The notes: generated by a model from the sequence alone, not told the origin. Numbered from the stretch's first letter, positions 34,459 to 46,123 are shown. The stretch is DNA of 51,932 bases from Rhodoferax sp. (GCA_030685025.1 JAUXWC010000018.1:1-51932), one strand, 5' to 3'. Made by a program: numbers and translations.

Positions 34459-34591
34459 TGGCTTGAAAGAGCCATCATCCCGTCAGTCCGCACTCGGACT
34501 GCGCCGCGCGGACTCGAAGTGCCCGCAGCCGCCCGAATTGAGCCTCACTGATTTCGCACCGTGTGGGTGCCACTCCAAGAATCGCACGACC

Positions 34592-35266
34592 ATGAATACG
34601 GCGCAAGCCAAGAGTGTCCTCGAAACTGCGCTGTTATGTTCTCAGCAACCCATGCCGGTGCGAGATATGCGCACTCTGTTTGACGACCAGTTGGGCGCCG
34701 ACACGATCAAGGTCTTGCTGCAGCAGCTTCAGCAGGAATGGGCGCAGCGCGGCGTCGAGCTGGTCGGCGTCGGCACCGGCTGGCGTTTTCAGAGCCGACC
34801 CGAGATGCGGCAGTTTCTGGATCGGCTCAACCCGGAGAAGCCACCTCGCTACAGTCGCGCCACGCTGGAGACACTGGCCATCATTGCCTACCGCCAGCCG
34901 GTCACCCGCGGCGACATGGAGGATATCCGGGGCGTCACGATCAACTCCTTGATCATCAAGCAGTTGGAAGATCGCGGCTGGATCGAGGTGATCGGTCATC
35001 GCGAGGCAGCCGGGCGTCCGGCCCTGTTTGCGACCACCAAGCATTTTCTTGATGACCTCGGCCTGGCCTCGCTGGACCAGCTTCCCTTGCTGGATTCGCC
35101 AGCTAGCCAGGCTTCTGTCATGGATGCCTTGAATTTCCCCGAATCGTTGCAGTCGATCGGCGCGCTTGCGGCGCTCGGTGCCGACGTGCAGCCATTGGCG
35201 CTACCGGCCGAGGCTGGCGCCGCCGACGAGGCGCCACTTTTTTCCCTGGATGGATCCCAATCATGA
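34592..35266 (+). CDS. scpB: Segregation and condensation protein B
   Basis: 224 residues from the ATG at 34592 ([20 protein letters not shown]), chosen over an upstream ATG at 34463 whose translation lacks family similarity. Winged-helix protein: the conserved [63 protein letters not shown] block is the ScpB hallmark. With ScpA and SMC it forms the chromosome-condensing complex; scpA is not in the window. The stop overlaps the rluB start as ATGA, so the two genes are coupled. Confidence 0.92.
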   Translation: MNTAQAKSVLETALLCSQQPMPVRDMRTLFDDQLGADTIKVLLQQLQQEWAQRGVELVGVGTGWRFQSRPEMRQFLDRLNPEKPPRYSRATLETLAIIAYRQPVTRGDMEDIRGVTINSLIIKQLEDRGWIEVIGHREAAGRPALFATTKHFLDDLGLASLDQLPLLDSPASQASVMDALNFPESLQSIGALAALGADVQPLALPAEAGAADEAPLFSLDGSQS

Positions 35267-36651
35267 CCCCAATCAATCAGGACGCAATCGCGTCGACGCC
35301 CGACGCTGCCGTGGCCAGTTCAATGGCCCCGAACCTGATCGAACCACCTATTGAACAGGGTCCCCCGGCCGAGGTTCCTCTGGCCCTACCGAGCACTGTG
35401 CCCGGCGGGCAGGCCGGCAGCCCAGGTCCGCGCACGGCGGCGGCGGGCATCAATCGTTTTGATGACGTTGTGTCTGGGCAGTTTGATGCCGATGAGGAGC
35501 GTGAGGACCTGACGGCTCCCAAACGTGTTCTGGCGCCGATGGCGGAGAGTCCCAAGCTGCACAAGGTGTTGGCGCAGTCAGGCATGGGGTCACGACTTGA
35601 AATGGAGCAACTCATCATGGAGGGCCGTATTACGGTCAACAATGAACCCGCTCACATTGGTCAACGCATTCAGTTTGGCGACCATGTCAAAGTCAACGGC
35701 AAGCCGATCCGGTTTCGTATCGACCCTCCACCTGCGCGTGTGATCGCCTACCACAAGCCAGTAGGCGAGGTAGTGTCGCACGACGACCCACAGAGCCGCC
35801 CAACGGTGTTTCGGCGTTTGCCCAAACTCTACCAGGGCAAGTGGCAGTCGGTTGGACGACTCGACATCAACACCGAGGGGCTATTGTTGTTTACCAGTTC
35901 AGGTGAACTCGCCAATAACCTGATGCATCCGCGCTTCGGGCTGGAGCGTGAGTACGCCGTGCGCGTGCTGGGTGCACTAAGCAAAGAGGAGCGGCAGACT
36001 CTACTCGATGGGGTCAGGCTCGACGATGGCATGGCCCGCTTTGGTTCGATCGAGGAGGGTGGCGGCGAGGGCTCCAACTGCTGGTATCGCGTCACCATCT
36101 CCGAGGGACGAAATCGGGAGGTGCGCCGCATGTTCGAAGCGGTTGGACATGCAGTCAGTCGCTTGATTCGAATTCGCTACGGCGCCATGATGCTGCCACG
36201 CGGCCTCAAGCGTGGCGCCTGGATGGAACTTGACGAGGGCGACATCCGCGCCTTGGTCAAGGCCAGTGGGGCCAACGGACGTGCCGCGCCACAGGGTGCG
36301 ACAGCGGACGGTGTGCGCGACGCAGCGCCCCGCGACGATGCCGGTGGCGGGCGCCGTCGTGGGGGGCGCGCGCGGGTCGGCGGGCCACGCAGTTCGGGCG
36401 CCGGTCAACGTGGTGTGCCTTCGCCCAAGCAGGGCGCAGGCCAGCCGCGCAATGCGCAGCGAGCGCCCAAGACCGATCAGCAGGCCGAGGCGGGACAACC
36501 CGATCCGATGAAGACCGCCTTTGGCTACATTGGCGCTGACAGCTTCACTCGCCAGCGCCAGGGGCCGGCTCAGGGGCAACGGCGCAGCGGCGGCGGCAAC
36601 AGTGGCAATGGATCGGGCGGCGGCGGCAGTCGTCGCGGTCGCAACCGTTGA
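35263..36651 (+). CDS. rluB: 23S rRNA pseudouridine synthase RluB with long Gly/Arg-rich tail
   Basis: 462 residues. After about 85 low-complexity residues comes the S4 domain ([39 protein letters not shown]) and the RsuA-type catalytic domain with [35 protein letters not shown] (catalytic Asp in GRLD) and [28 protein letters not shown]. The last 140 residues are Gly/Arg/Ala/Gln-rich and likely disordered, perhaps RNA-binding. It modifies U2605-region uridine in 23S rRNA. Coupled with scpB, a common betaproteobacterial pairing. Confidence 0.93.
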   Translation: MTPINQDAIASTPDAAVASSMAPNLIEPPIEQGPPAEVPLALPSTVPGGQAGSPGPRTAAAGINRFDDVVSGQFDADEEREDLTAPKRVLAPMAESPKLHKVLAQSGMGSRLEMEQLIMEGRITVNNEPAHIGQRIQFGDHVKVNGKPIRFRIDPPPARVIAYHKPVGEVVSHDDPQSRPTVFRRLPKLYQGKWQSVGRLDINTEGLLLFTSSGELANNLMHPRFGLEREYAVRVLGALSKEERQTLLDGVRLDDGMARFGSIEEGGGEGSNCWYRVTISEGRNREVRRMFEAVGHAVSRLIRIRYGAMMLPRGLKRGAWMELDEGDIRALVKASGANGRAAPQGATADGVRDAAPRDDAGGGRRRGGRARVGGPRSSGAGQRGVPSPKQGAGQPRNAQRAPKTDQQAEAGQPDPMKTAFGYIGADSFTRQRQGPAQGQRRSGGGNSGNGSGGGGSRRGRNR

Positions 36652-36730
36652 CCGACCGACTCGCGTCGACTGGATCCAAAGTCCGGCTGGCAGATCGGTT
36701 TGCCGCCGACTTCAAGTGACCGTAACAGGC

Positions 36731-36736
36731 TAAAAT
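36731..36736 (+). promoter_or_regulatory. Candidate -10 element for ndk
   Basis: TAAAAT, 61 bp upstream of the ndk ATG, in an AT-rich patch just after rluB. No convincing -35 at normal spacing was found. Confidence 0.35.
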
Positions 36737-36796
36737 ACAAAGCTTTGCCCAATTGGCAAGATCAGCCATTTCATCATCACAGTTCAGGAAGATTTC

Positions 36797-37222
36797 ATGA
36801 CAATCGAACGCACTCTCTCCATCATCAAACCCGACGCCGTTGCCAAGAACGTGATTGGTCAAATCTATGCCCGCTTTGAAGCCGCTGGCTTGAAGGTGGT
36901 TGCCGCCCGCATGGCACACCTCTCTCGTGGCGAGGCAGAAGCGTTCTACGCGGTGCACAAGGCGCGACCGTTCTTCAAGGACCTTGTCGCGTTCATGATT
37001 TCTGGCCCGGTCATGATCCAGGCACTGGAAGGCGAGAACGCCATTCTGAAGAACCGCGACCTGATGGGTGCCACCGATCCCAAGAAGGCAGCACCCGGCA
37101 CCATTCGCGCCGACTTCGCCGACAGCATCGATGCCAATGCTGTTCATGGCTCGGATGCGGCCGAAACCGCCGAGGTGGAGATTGCCTTCTTTTTCGCCGG
37201 CATGAACGTTTACTCCCGCTAA
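36797..37222 (+). CDS. ndk: Nucleoside diphosphate kinase
   Basis: 141 residues, the normal length. The N-terminal [18 protein letters not shown], the active-site region [10 protein letters not shown] with the phosphorylated His117, and residues Lys11 and Arg/Asn of the nucleotide pocket are present. It equilibrates nucleoside tri- and diphosphates in the cytoplasm. AGGAAGA precedes the ATG. A GC-rich inverted repeat follows the stop. Confidence 0.97.
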   Translation: MTIERTLSIIKPDAVAKNVIGQIYARFEAAGLKVVAARMAHLSRGEAEAFYAVHKARPFFKDLVAFMISGPVMIQALEGENAILKNRDLMGATDPKKAAPGTIRADFADSIDANAVHGSDAAETAEVEIAFFFAGMNVYSR

Positions 37223-37228
37223 GAAAAT

Positions 37229-37271
37229 GGCCCCCACGCTCCACTGCGTTGCGCTGCCCCCCGAGGGGGCC
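37229..37271. repeat. GC-rich intergenic inverted repeat of Comamonadaceae type
   Basis: GGCCCCC at 37229-37235 pairs with GGGGGCC at 37265-37271; the stretch between has CACGCTCCACTGCG and a small CCCCC-GA-GGGGG hairpin at its end. I recognise this pattern from intergenic regions of many Comamonadaceae genomes, where it is taken to act at transcript ends. It lies 7 bp after the ndk stop. Confidence 0.6.
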
Positions 37272-37309
37272 GTGGCGCGCTTGGGGCGGCCCGGCGCCAC
37301 GCCGATGCA

Positions 37310-38437
37310 ATGACGGTCAACCTGCTCGATTTCGACCTCGATGGGTTGGCTGTCTTCTGCCAGCGGCTGGGGGAGAAGCGTTTTCGCGCGACCCAATTGT
37401 TTCGCTGGATTCACCAGCGGGGCGCTAGTGATTTCGCGCAGATGAGCGATTTAGCCAAAGGTCTTCGGGACAAGCTTGCCGGCCAGGCCGAGATCAGGGG
37501 CTTGACGGTGCTGAGCCAGAACCTGTCCTGCGACGGCACCATCAAGTGGCTGTTTGACGTGGGCGACGGCAATGCCGTCGAGGCGGTCTTCATTCCCGAG
37601 GATGACCGGGGCACGCTGTGCATTTCGTCTCAGGCGGGGTGCGCGGTGGGGTGTCGATTCTGCTCGACCGGGCACCAGGGATTCAGTCGCAACTTGAGCT
37701 CAGCCGAGATCGTTGGCCAGCTCTGGTTTGCCGAACATTTTCTGCGCCGGCATCTGAATCGAACCGATCGGGTCATTTCCAACGTGGTGATGATGGGCAT
37801 GGGCGAGCCCTTGCAGAACTACGACCAACTGCTGCCCGCACTGCGCGTGATGCTGGACGATCACGCGTACGGGCTGTCGCGTCGGCGCTTGACCGTGTCC
37901 ACTTCCGGCGTGGTGCCAATGATGGACCGCCTGGCCCAGGACTGCCCGGTCGCGCTGGCAGTCTCCTTGCACGCACCACAGGACGCTTTGCGCGACAACC
38001 TGGTCCCGTTGAACCGTAAGTACCCGCTGGCGGAGTTGCTTGCGGCCTGCAAGCGCTACCTGGCGCATGCGCCGCGCGACTTCATCACCTTCGAATACTG
38101 CATGCTCGACGGGGTCAACGACCAGCCCGAGCACGCTCAGCAACTGATCGACCTGGTCAATGCACACTCGGACGGCAAGACTTGGTGCAAGTTCAACCTG
38201 ATTCCGTTCAATCCCTTTGCGGCGTCGGGTTTGCTGCGTTCGGTGCCGCAGCGTGTTGCGGCTTTTGCGAAGATCCTCAGTGATGCTGGTATTGTCACGA
38301 CGGTGCGCAAGACACGCGGCGACGATATCGCGGCCGCCTGTGGTCAACTGGCGGGCTCTGTTTTGGACCGGACTCGTGTGGATGAGCGAATGGCCAAACA
38401 GCGCACGATTGTTTTGAAACCGGTCAAGGAGATCTGA
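37310..38437 (+). CDS. rlmN: Dual-specificity RNA methyltransferase RlmN
   Basis: 375 residues. Radical SAM cluster CxxxCxxC at Cys111, Cys115, Cys118 ([13 protein letters not shown]), [10 protein letters not shown] and the methyl-carrier Cys near the C-terminus ([14 protein letters not shown]). It forms 2-methyladenosine at A2503 of 23S rRNA and A37 of some tRNAs. The ATG at 37310 is 87 bp after ndk. It starts the common proteobacterial order rlmN-pilF-rodZ-ispG-hisS. Confidence 0.95.
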   Translation: MTVNLLDFDLDGLAVFCQRLGEKRFRATQLFRWIHQRGASDFAQMSDLAKGLRDKLAGQAEIRGLTVLSQNLSCDGTIKWLFDVGDGNAVEAVFIPEDDRGTLCISSQAGCAVGCRFCSTGHQGFSRNLSSAEIVGQLWFAEHFLRRHLNRTDRVISNVVMMGMGEPLQNYDQLLPALRVMLDDHAYGLSRRRLTVSTSGVVPMMDRLAQDCPVALAVSLHAPQDALRDNLVPLNRKYPLAELLAACKRYLAHAPRDFITFEYCMLDGVNDQPEHAQQLIDLVNAHSDGKTWCKFNLIPFNPFAASGLLRSVPQRVAAFAKILSDAGIVTTVRKTRGDDIAAACGQLAGSVLDRTRVDERMAKQRTIVLKPVKEI

Positions 38438-38440
38438 GGC

Positions 38441-39277
38441 ATGAACAGTTCTATGGTTTCGTGGCGGCGAGTCGGTGCGGTGCTCCTGGGGGCGAGTCTG
38501 GCCGCGCCGCTGCTCCTGACAAGCTCAGGTTGCGCGTCGGGCGCCGCTCCTTCGGCCACGACCTCCGGTAAGCCGGACATGGTGACCGATTCCGATGAGC
38601 CCGATAGCCGCAAGCGCGCCCGCATCAGGCTGGAGCTGGCGGTTGGCTATTTTGAGCAGGGACAGATCAAGATCGCGCTGGATGAGCTCAAGCTGTCCTT
38701 GGCCGCGGATCCGAATTACGGCGAGGCGTTCAACCTTCGCGGTCTGATCTACATGCGACTGAACGACAATGCCCTGGCCCATGAGAGTTTTCAGCGGGCC
38801 ATCGCGCTCAACGCCGGCGACTCCAATGCCTTGCACAACTATGGTTGGCTGCAGTGCCAGGAAGGACAATACACGCAGGCCGTCCAGTTGTTTTCTCGGG
38901 CACTGGCCAACCCATTCTATGGCGAACGCGCGAAGACATTCATGGCGCAGGGACTGTGTCAGATTCGAGCCAAACAACTCGATGAGGGTGAGCGAAGTCT
39001 GACCCGTTCCTACGAATTGGACGCGGGCAATCCCATCACGGGCTACAACCTGGCCAAACTGCTGTTTCAACGCGGGGAGTTCGTGCGCGCCCAGTTCTAT
39101 GTCAGGCGACTAAACAACAGCGAATTGGCCAATGCCGAGTCGCTGTGGCTGGGCGTCAAGATCGAGCGGCGCGTAGGCAATCAAGATGCCATGTTGCAGT
39201 TGGCTGGACAGCTCAAAAAGCGGTTCTCCGAGTCCAAGGAGGCGCAGGCCTATGAGAGGGAAGCCTTCGATGAGTGA
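38441..39277 (+). CDS. pilF: Type IV pilus biogenesis/stability lipoprotein PilF (PilW)
   Basis: 278 residues with a lipoprotein signal ending in LTSSGC (Cys31), then TPR repeats from about residue 60 to 250 (RIRLELAVGYFEQGQIKIALDELKLSLAADPNYGEAFNLRGLIYMRLNDNALAHESFQRAI...). This is the outer-membrane pilotin that helps PilQ secretin assembly. The ATG is 3 bp after the rlmN stop with GAGG before it, and its end overlaps rodZ by 8 bp, so the genes are translated together. Confidence 0.92.
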   Translation: MNSSMVSWRRVGAVLLGASLAAPLLLTSSGCASGAAPSATTSGKPDMVTDSDEPDSRKRARIRLELAVGYFEQGQIKIALDELKLSLAADPNYGEAFNLRGLIYMRLNDNALAHESFQRAIALNAGDSNALHNYGWLQCQEGQYTQAVQLFSRALANPFYGERAKTFMAQGLCQIRAKQLDEGERSLTRSYELDAGNPITGYNLAKLLFQRGEFVRAQFYVRRLNNSELANAESLWLGVKIERRVGNQDAMLQLAGQLKKRFSESKEAQAYEREAFDE

Positions 39278-40205
39278 GCTCGGTCTGCCCAATCACAACA
39301 GTTCCACCCTTGACACCGGTACCGAGGCGGCGCCAATGGGTGGCGCCATGCTGAAGGCCGCGCGTGAGGCTGCCGGTCTGCATATTGGTGCTTTGGCGGT
39401 GACCTTGAAGGTTCCGGTCAAGAAGCTCGAAGCCCTCGAAGCTGACCGCATGGACTTGTTGCCCGACGCCGTATTCGTGCGCGCCCTGGCAGCCAGTGTG
39501 TGCCGCACCCTCAGAATCGACGCCGCACCGGTATTGGCCCGCCTGCCTGTCACGTTGACACCGCGACTCAGGACCGTGGAGTCGGGCATTAATGCGCCAT
39601 TCAGGGTCCCTGGAGTCGATCCGGGCTCGTCGATTCGAGACCGGTTAACCAGTCCCTTGGCCATCGCCGTGTTGTTGATGCTTGTTGGTGCCTTGATCCT
39701 GGTGTTTGCCCCACCGCTTGACCGATTCGAGCAGATGCTTGGTTTGGCCCAAGGGAGCTCGCCGGGTCAGCCGGGATCGGTTTCGCAGCCCAGCCTGACC
39801 GCACCGCCCGTCGAGGTCGGGCAGACCGAACCCACTGCGGTGTCCGAGGTTAAGGAATCAGTTGGCTTGGGCGTCGCCCCAGCGTTAGTTCTGACAACTG
39901 CTCCGGTCGCTGCGGCATCCATTGCCTTACCTGCCCCGTTACCGGCACCGCCGCCCGTTGTCGACGCCGCCGGTAACGTCGTAATCCGGGCGCGCGGTCC
40001 GTCATGGGTTGAGGTGACCGACGCGGCGGGCGTGGTTCAGTTGCGCAAGATGATGAGTGCCGGCGAGGGCGTGGGCGTATCGGGCAAGCGGCCGCTGTCA
40101 GTGGTGGTCGGACGCGCGGATGCGGTGGATGTGACCGTATCGGGCAAGCCCTACGAATTGGTCAACGTCAGTCGTGACAAAGTTGCCCGTTTTGAGGTGA
40201 AGTAG
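39270..40205 (+). CDS. rodZ: Cytoskeletal protein RodZ
   Basis: 311 residues from the ATG at 39270. N-terminal helix-turn-helix domain ([57 protein letters not shown]), one membrane helix at about 131-150 ([20 protein letters not shown]), an Ala/Pro/Val-rich linker and a C-terminal periplasmic DUF4115 domain ([30 protein letters not shown]...). It binds MreB and controls rod shape. The start overlaps pilF and the stop overlaps the ispG GTG by 1 bp. Confidence 0.92.
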   Translation: MSELGLPNHNSSTLDTGTEAAPMGGAMLKAAREAAGLHIGALAVTLKVPVKKLEALEADRMDLLPDAVFVRALAASVCRTLRIDAAPVLARLPVTLTPRLRTVESGINAPFRVPGVDPGSSIRDRLTSPLAIAVLLMLVGALILVFAPPLDRFEQMLGLAQGSSPGQPGSVSQPSLTAPPVEVGQTEPTAVSEVKESVGLGVAPALVLTTAPVAAASIALPAPLPAPPPVVDAAGNVVIRARGPSWVEVTDAAGVVQLRKMMSAGEGVGVSGKRPLSVVVGRADAVDVTVSGKPYELVNVSRDKVARFEVK

Positions 40206-41491
40206 TGCAATCAAGTCTTCCGGTGAGTCTTCCAATCCATAGCGCCGTACCGCAAGCCCGTCGGTCGCTCCAGGCGCGGGTCGCGTGGGGTTCCAGGCTG
40301 GTCACGGTGGGGGGCGATGCGCCGGTGCGCGTGCAGTCGATGACCAACACCGACACGGCGGATGCAATTGGCACCGCGCTGCAGGTCAAGGCCCTGGCGC
40401 AAGCCGGCTCGGAGATGGTGCGTATCACGGTTAACACGCCCGAGGCCGCGCAGGCGGTGCCGCACATCCGGGAGCAACTCGATCGCATGGGCATCGACGT
40501 TCCTTTGGTCGGTGATTTCCATTACAACGGCCACCGCCTGTTGACCGACTACCCGGCCTGCGCCGAGGCGCTGTCCAAGTACCGCATCAACCCGGGCAAT
40601 GTCGGCAAGGCCGACAAGCGTGACAAGCAGTTTGGCCAGATGATCGAAGCGGCCCTGCGATGGAACAAGCCGGTTCGAATCGGCGTCAACTGGGGCAGTC
40701 TCGATCAGGAGTTGTTGGCCAGCCTGATGGACCAAAACAGCCGCCGTAGCGTGCCATGGGATGCCAAGCCAGTGATGTACGAGGCCTTGATCACATCGGC
40801 ACTGGATTCGGCGCGCCGCGCCCGGGAGATGGGCATGGAGGCCGGTCAAATCATCCTGTCCTGCAAGGTCAGTGGTGTGCAGGATCTGATTTCGGTCTAT
40901 GGCGAATTGAGCAAACGCTGCGACTACCCCTTGCACCTCGGCCTGACCGAGGCGGGCATGGGCACCAAAGGCATTGTGGCCTCGACCACGGCGCTGTCGA
41001 TCTTGCTGCAGCAAGGCATTGGCGACACGATTCGGGTATCGCTGACCCCCGCGCCGGGCGAACCACGCACCCAGGAGGTGGTGGTCGCCATGGAGATTCT
41101 GCAGGCGCTGGGTTTGCGCACTTTTGTGCCCAGCGTCACGGCCTGTCCGGGCTGTGGCCGCACCACCAGCACTACGTTCCAGGAACTGACCAAGCAGATT
41201 GACGATTTCCTGAGGGCGCAAATGCCGGTTTGGCGAGAGCGCTATCCGGGGGTGGAAAAGCTCAAGGTGGCCGTGATGGGCTGCATCGTCAATGGACCGG
41301 GCGAAAGCAAACATGCCGATATCGGCATCAGTCTGCCCGGTACTGGCGAGGCGCCCGCGGCACCCGTGTTCATCGATGGCGAGAAGCGCCTGACTTTGCG
41401 GGGCGAGCGCATCGCCCAGGAATTCCAGCAAGTTGTTGAAAACTACATCGAACAACGGTTTGGCGCCGAGCGCGCCTCGCAAACCGTCTAA
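40205..41491 (+). CDS. ispG: 4-hydroxy-3-methylbut-2-en-1-yl diphosphate synthase
   Basis: 428 residues from the GTG at 40205, which shares one base with the rodZ stop. [40 protein letters not shown] opens the TIM barrel; the [4Fe-4S] ligands are in TACPGCGRT and [22 protein letters not shown]. It catalyses the penultimate step of the MEP isoprenoid pathway with electrons from flavodoxin or ferredoxin. The ATG-less start is fixed by the overlap with rodZ. Confidence 0.96.
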   Translation: MQSSLPVSLPIHSAVPQARRSLQARVAWGSRLVTVGGDAPVRVQSMTNTDTADAIGTALQVKALAQAGSEMVRITVNTPEAAQAVPHIREQLDRMGIDVPLVGDFHYNGHRLLTDYPACAEALSKYRINPGNVGKADKRDKQFGQMIEAALRWNKPVRIGVNWGSLDQELLASLMDQNSRRSVPWDAKPVMYEALITSALDSARRAREMGMEAGQIILSCKVSGVQDLISVYGELSKRCDYPLHLGLTEAGMGTKGIVASTTALSILLQQGIGDTIRVSLTPAPGEPRTQEVVVAMEILQALGLRTFVPSVTACPGCGRTTSTTFQELTKQIDDFLRAQMPVWRERYPGVEKLKVAVMGCIVNGPGESKHADIGISLPGTGEAPAAPVFIDGEKRLTLRGERIAQEFQQVVENYIEQRFGAERASQTV

Positions 41492-41499
41492 CTAGCGCC

Positions 41500-42813
41500 A
41501 TGGCTGACAAGTTACCCGCCGTGAAAGCGGACAAGATTTTCGCCGTCAAAGGCATGAACGACATTCTTCCGGTCGACTCGTCGCGCTGGGAGTGGTTTGA
41601 GCAGCACGTGCGCGAGCTGATGAATGCCTACGCCTACCGCAACATCCGCACGCCCATTGTGGAACACACGCAGTTGTTCGTGAAGGGCACCGGCGAAACC
41701 ACTGACATCGTCGAGAAGGAGATGTACTCGTTTGAGGATCGGCTCAATGGCGAGCAACTCACTTTGCGGCCCGAGAACACGCCCGGCGTGGTGCGTGCCG
41801 CCATCGAGCACAACCTGACGTACGACGGCGGCAAGCGATTGTTCTACATGGGTCCGATGTTCAGGCATGAGCGACCGCAGCGCGGCCGCTATCGCCAGTT
41901 CTACCAGCTCGGCGCGGAGGCGCTGGGCTTCACGGGACCCGAACTCGATGTCGAATTGATACTGATGGTGTGGCAGTTGTTCGAGCGGCTCGGCTTGCGC
42001 GACATTCGAGTCGAGCTCAATAGCCTGGGCTTGCCCAATGAACGATTGGCCCATAAAGCGGCGCTGGTGGCGTACTTTGAGCAACATGTGGATGCGCTTG
42101 ACGCTGATTCGCAACGCCGCTTGAGGACCAATCCACTACGCATTCTGGATACCAAGAACCCTGCCATGCAGGAACTGGTCCAGGGCGCCCCGCAATTGCT
42201 GAGCTTCTTGCAGGATGTGTCCCTGGCGCACTTTGAAACTGTCAAGGCGCTGCTGTCCGCCTGTGGTGTGGCCTGGCGCATCAATCCCCGACTGGTGCGT
42301 GGGCTGGATTATTACAGCCACACGGTGTTCGAGTTCATCACGGATGAACTAGGGGCGCAGGGTACTTTGTGCGGCGGTGGGCGCTATGACGGACTGTTCG
42401 AGATGCTCGGTGCCAAGCCCACGGCGGCAGTGGGATGGGGCATGGGTATCGAGCGGGTGCTGGAGCTGCTGCAGGTTCAGGGCGTCAAAGTCCCCGTGCC
42501 CGCGCCTGATGCTTATGCGGTCGTTCCGGATGCACAGGCGCTGCCCACTGTGATGCGAGCGCTTCAGACACTGCGTGGCTGCGGGGTGAGCGTTCAGATG
42601 CATGCCGGCGTTGCCGACGGTCTTGGCAGCATGAAGTCGCAGTTCAAACGGGCCGACGCCAGTGGTGCGCGCTTCGCCCTGGTGTTTGGCGCCGATGAGC
42701 TGGCACAGGACATGGTCACCGTCAAAGCCCTTCGCGACGGTAGTGGTGCGCAGACGCTGCGGTCCTTGTCGGATGTCACCCCGTGGGCGTCCACTCTACA
42801 ATCGCGGGCGTAA
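41500..42813 (+). CDS. hisS: Histidyl-tRNA synthetase
   Basis: 437 residues, class II synthetase. Motif 1 region near residue 30-60, motif 2 [21 protein letters not shown], the His-specific [12 protein letters not shown] and [13 protein letters not shown], motif 3 [13 protein letters not shown], and the C-terminal anticodon-binding domain. It charges tRNA-His in the cytoplasm. 8 bp after ispG. A second, non-catalytic relative (hisZ) is in this window at 50448. Confidence 0.97.
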   Translation: MADKLPAVKADKIFAVKGMNDILPVDSSRWEWFEQHVRELMNAYAYRNIRTPIVEHTQLFVKGTGETTDIVEKEMYSFEDRLNGEQLTLRPENTPGVVRAAIEHNLTYDGGKRLFYMGPMFRHERPQRGRYRQFYQLGAEALGFTGPELDVELILMVWQLFERLGLRDIRVELNSLGLPNERLAHKAALVAYFEQHVDALDADSQRRLRTNPLRILDTKNPAMQELVQGAPQLLSFLQDVSLAHFETVKALLSACGVAWRINPRLVRGLDYYSHTVFEFITDELGAQGTLCGGGRYDGLFEMLGAKPTAAVGWGMGIERVLELLQVQGVKVPVPAPDAYAVVPDAQALPTVMRALQTLRGCGVSVQMHAGVADGLGSMKSQFKRADASGARFALVFGADELAQDMVTVKALRDGSGAQTLRSLSDVTPWASTLQSRA

Positions 42814-42840
42814 ACCCAGTCCAATCAACCAAATTTTTTC

Positions 42841-43569
42841 ATGGCAAATCAACTCGATCTCGAAGAACAAGAACAGCTCGATCAACTCAAGCACTTCTGG
42901 AAACAATACGGCAACCAGATCACGTGGCTGTTGATCATCGTGCTGGCCGGCTTCGCCAGTTGGAATGTCTACCAGTACTGGCAGCGCAACCAGGCCAGCC
43001 AGGCCTCCGCCATGTATGACGAGGTGGAGCGCGTGATGCGCGCCAATGACATGGCCAAACTCGACCGCGCCTTCACCGACATGAAGGACAAGTTTGGTTC
43101 GACCACCTACGCCCAGCAAGCGGGTCTGCTGGTCGCCAAGAGCTATTACGATGCCGGCAAGATCGACTCTGCCAAGGCCGCACTGGCCTGGGTCGCCGAT
43201 AAGTCCAGCGACGAAGGCTACCAGGCCATTGCCCGGCTGCGGCTGGCGGCGATATTGCTGGAAGCCCGGGCCTACGACGAGGCCCTGAAGCAATTGGTGG
43301 GCTCGTTCCCGGCCGACTTTCAGGCCCTGGCTGCTGACCGCAAGGGTGACATCTTTCAAATGAAGGGTGACAGGGCTCAAGCGCTGGTCGAATACAACAA
43401 GGCCTACAAGGCACTGGACGAGCGCACGGAGTACCGACGCGTCGTTGAAATCAAACTCAATGCATTGGGTGTTGATCCGCGTGAACCCGCCAAGGGCACC
43501 CCTGCGGCGGCTAGCCAAGCCGCCAGTGCCACGGTTGTTCCCGCATTGACCCCGGAAGGCAAGAAATGA
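42841..43569 (+). CDS. YfgM-family tetratricopeptide membrane protein
   Basis: 242 residues. One N-terminal membrane helix (ITWLLIIVLAGFASWNVYQYW, about 25-45) after an acidic cytoplasmic start (LDLEEQEQLDQLKHFWKQYGN), then TPR-like helices in the periplasm. YfgM works with PpiD at the Sec translocon in E. coli. The stop overlaps the bamB ATG as ATGA, the common yfgM-bamB-der order. Confidence 0.9.
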   Translation: MANQLDLEEQEQLDQLKHFWKQYGNQITWLLIIVLAGFASWNVYQYWQRNQASQASAMYDEVERVMRANDMAKLDRAFTDMKDKFGSTTYAQQAGLLVAKSYYDAGKIDSAKAALAWVADKSSDEGYQAIARLRLAAILLEARAYDEALKQLVGSFPADFQALAADRKGDIFQMKGDRAQALVEYNKAYKALDERTEYRRVVEIKLNALGVDPREPAKGTPAAASQAASATVVPALTPEGKK

Positions 43570-44705
43570 AGCTTCAATTACTCGCAGGCAAGGTCGCCGG
43601 TCTAGGCTTGACGCTTGGCTTGGCGTTGCTGCTCGGCGCCTGTGCCGGTGGACCGGACAAACCAAAACCTACTGAATTGGCGCCTAACCCGGGATTGATG
43701 GGTGTGCGTCAGGTGTGGGCTACCAAGGTGGGCGGCACCGACTTCCCGTTGACCTTGCGTGTCGTGGACCAGACCGTGTTCCTGGCCAATGCCGACGGTG
43801 GCGTCTGGGCGATCAACGTTGGCACCGGTGCTGAGTTGTGGCGCGTCGACGTTGGGGCCAAAGTGGCGGCAGGCGTTGGCAGTGATGGTCAATTCGTCGC
43901 GCTGGTGACGCGCGACAATGAATTGGTGGTGCTGGACGGCGGGCGCGAGCTGTGGCGCCAGAAGCTTTCTGCGATGGTTTTCACCTCGCCTCTGGTAGCG
44001 GGTCGACGCGTGTTTGTGCTGGGCGCCGATCGGACGGTCAGTGCCTATGACGCCGTTTCCGGGCGCAAGCTCTGGATCCAGCAACGCCCTGGCGAGCCCC
44101 TGGTGCTGCGGCAGGCAGGGGTGTTGTTGCCAGTGGGGGATACGCTGGTGGCGGGCTTGGCGGGACGACTGGCCGGTTTATCGCCGGGCAACGGAAGTGT
44201 GCGTTGGGAGGTGCCCATCGCCACGCCGCGCGGTACCAATGATGTGGAGCGCCTGGTCGATCTGGTGGCCAGCGCCAGTCGCGTCGGCGAGTCAGTATGC
44301 GTGCGTGCTTTCCAATCCGCCGTCGGCTGCGTCAATGCGGCGCGGGGCAACTTGCTGTGGACCAAGCCGGCGGCCGGAGCGGTCGGCTTGGGTGGAGATG
44401 ACAGGTTGCTGTTTGGCACCGAGGCTGATGGCAAGGTGGTCGCCTGGACGCGGGCCTCGGGCGAGCGCGCCTGGGTCTCCGAGCGACTGAAGTATCGCGG
44501 CCTGTCGGCACCGCTGGCGCTGGGTCGCTCGGTGGTGATCGGTGACGAGTCGGGCCTGCTGCATTTTCTGTCTCGCGAAGATGGTTCACCGTTGACCCGA
44601 GTGGGCACCGACGGCAGCGCCGTGGCGGCGGCGCCTGTGGTGGCGGGCGACACGCTCATCGTTGCCACCCGTGGGGGCAGTGTGATGGCCTTCAAGCCTG
44701 AATGA
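43566..44705 (+). CDS. bamB: Outer membrane assembly lipoprotein BamB
   Basis: 379 residues, lipoprotein signal ending in LLLGAC (Cys26), followed by an eight-bladed beta-propeller of PQQ-like repeats ([56 protein letters not shown]...). Non-essential member of the BAM complex that supports barrel assembly. Coupled to the yfgM-like gene. With bamD at 32627 this window encodes two BAM partners. Confidence 0.94.
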   Translation: MKLQLLAGKVAGLGLTLGLALLLGACAGGPDKPKPTELAPNPGLMGVRQVWATKVGGTDFPLTLRVVDQTVFLANADGGVWAINVGTGAELWRVDVGAKVAAGVGSDGQFVALVTRDNELVVLDGGRELWRQKLSAMVFTSPLVAGRRVFVLGADRTVSAYDAVSGRKLWIQQRPGEPLVLRQAGVLLPVGDTLVAGLAGRLAGLSPGNGSVRWEVPIATPRGTNDVERLVDLVASASRVGESVCVRAFQSAVGCVNAARGNLLWTKPAAGAVGLGGDDRLLFGTEADGKVVAWTRASGERAWVSERLKYRGLSAPLALGRSVVIGDESGLLHFLSREDGSPLTRVGTDGSAVAAAPVVAGDTLIVATRGGSVMAFKPE

Positions 44706-44721
44706 ACAAGGGCTTGTTCTC

Positions 44722-46059
44722 ATGATGCCCGTCATCGCCCTGGTTGGGCGTCCGAATGTTGGCAAGTCGACTTTATTCAATCGGCTGACCAAGAGTCGGG
44801 ATGCCATCGTCGCCGACTTCGCCGGTTTGACACGTGACCGCCACTATGGCAACGCCAAGCACGGGCGACATGAGTTCATCGTGATTGATACCGGTGGATT
44901 CGAGCCCGACGCGACCAACGGCATTTTCAAGGAGATGGCCAAGCAGACTCGCCAGGCGGTAGCCGAGGCGGATGTGGTGGTGTTTGTGGTGGATGCCCGC
45001 GAAGGGCTGTCCTCCCAGGACCATGACATCGCCAAGTACCTGCGCCGACTGGGCAAGCCCTGTCTACTCGTGGCGAACAAGGCGGAGGGCATGAAAGCGG
45101 GTACGCAACTGGGTGAGTTTTTCGAACTTGGCCTGGGCGAAGTCATTCCAGTTTCGGCGGCCCACGGTCAAGGTATCAAGGACTTGCTGGACCGGGCGTT
45201 CGAAACCTTGCCGGTTGTCGATGCGAGCGAGCCGCTGGACGAGCGCGATCCGGGCGTGATCAAGCTGGCGGTGGCCGGTCGCCCAAATGTCGGCAAGTCG
45301 ACCCTGATCAACACCTGGCTGGGTGAGGAACGGCTGGTCGCCTTTGACTTGCCGGGCACGACCCGCGATGCCATTTCTGTTCCATTCGAGCGCAATGGCC
45401 AAAAGTTCGAATTGATTGATACCGCTGGGTTGCGCCGCAGGGGCAAGGTATTTGAGGCGATCGAGAAGTTCTCGGTGGTCAAGACCTTGCAGGCGATTGA
45501 GTCCTCCAACGTGGTGTTGCTGCTGATCGACGCGACGCAAGGTGTGACCGATCAGGATGCGCACATCGCCGGCTACATCCTCGAAAGTGGCCGGGCCGTC
45601 GTGATGGCGATCAACAAGTGGGACGCCATCGACGAGTACCAGCGTGAACTGGTGAAGCGCTCGGTGGAAACGCGACTACCGTTCCTCAAGTTCGCCAACA
45701 TGCACCTGATCTCGGCGCAAAAACGACAGGGCCTGGGGCCGTTGTGGACATCGATTGCGCAGGCTCATCGGGCGGCCAACTGCAAGATGTCGACGCCGAT
45801 CCTGACGCGCTTGCTGCTCGAAGCCGTCCAGTTTCAGAGTCCGAAGCGAGCCGGCATGTTCCGCCCCAAGCTGCGTTACGCCCACCAGGGGGGCATGAAC
45901 CCGCCGGTGATTGTCATCCACGGCAATTCCCTGGAGCACGTCAGCGACGCCTATAGGCGCTTTCTGGAGGGTCGATTCCGCAAGGAGTTTGATCTCGTTG
46001 GCACGCCGCTGCGCGTCGAGTTCAAATCTTCCAGCAATCCGTTCGTGGATAAAGCCTGA
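44722..46059 (+). CDS. der: GTPase Der
   Basis: 445 residues with two GTPase domains in tandem: GRPNVGKST at 9-17 and again at about 186-194 ([19 protein letters not shown]), switch DTGG and [10 protein letters not shown], NKxD-type ANKAEG and NKWD, and a C-terminal KH-like domain. Der acts in assembly of the 50S ribosomal subunit. 16 bp after bamB. The TGA stop at 46057-46059 lies inside repeat copy D1 (CCTGAGAC). Confidence 0.97.
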   Translation: MMPVIALVGRPNVGKSTLFNRLTKSRDAIVADFAGLTRDRHYGNAKHGRHEFIVIDTGGFEPDATNGIFKEMAKQTRQAVAEADVVVFVVDAREGLSSQDHDIAKYLRRLGKPCLLVANKAEGMKAGTQLGEFFELGLGEVIPVSAAHGQGIKDLLDRAFETLPVVDASEPLDERDPGVIKLAVAGRPNVGKSTLINTWLGEERLVAFDLPGTTRDAISVPFERNGQKFELIDTAGLRRRGKVFEAIEKFSVVKTLQAIESSNVVLLLIDATQGVTDQDAHIAGYILESGRAVVMAINKWDAIDEYQRELVKRSVETRLPFLKFANMHLISAQKRQGLGPLWTSIAQAHRAANCKMSTPILTRLLLEAVQFQSPKRAGMFRPKLRYAHQGGMNPPVIVIHGNSLEHVSDAYRRFLEGRFRKEFDLVGTPLRVEFKSSSNPFVDKA

Positions 46060-46123
46060 GACCTTGCGGGACAGACCGCAGCCGCGTAGCGGCAAGCTCT
46101 GTCCTCAACTGATTGTCGGATGT
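46055..46123 (+). repeat. Dispersed palindromic repeat, copy D1 (type II)
   Basis: CCTGAGACC, TTGCGGGACAGACCGCA, inner stem GCCGC-GTA-GCGGC, AAGCTCTGTCCTCAACTGAT, then TGTCGGATGT. The outer arms GGACAGA and TCTGTCC pair over 7 bp. Its TGA is the stop codon of der. Confidence 0.87.
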
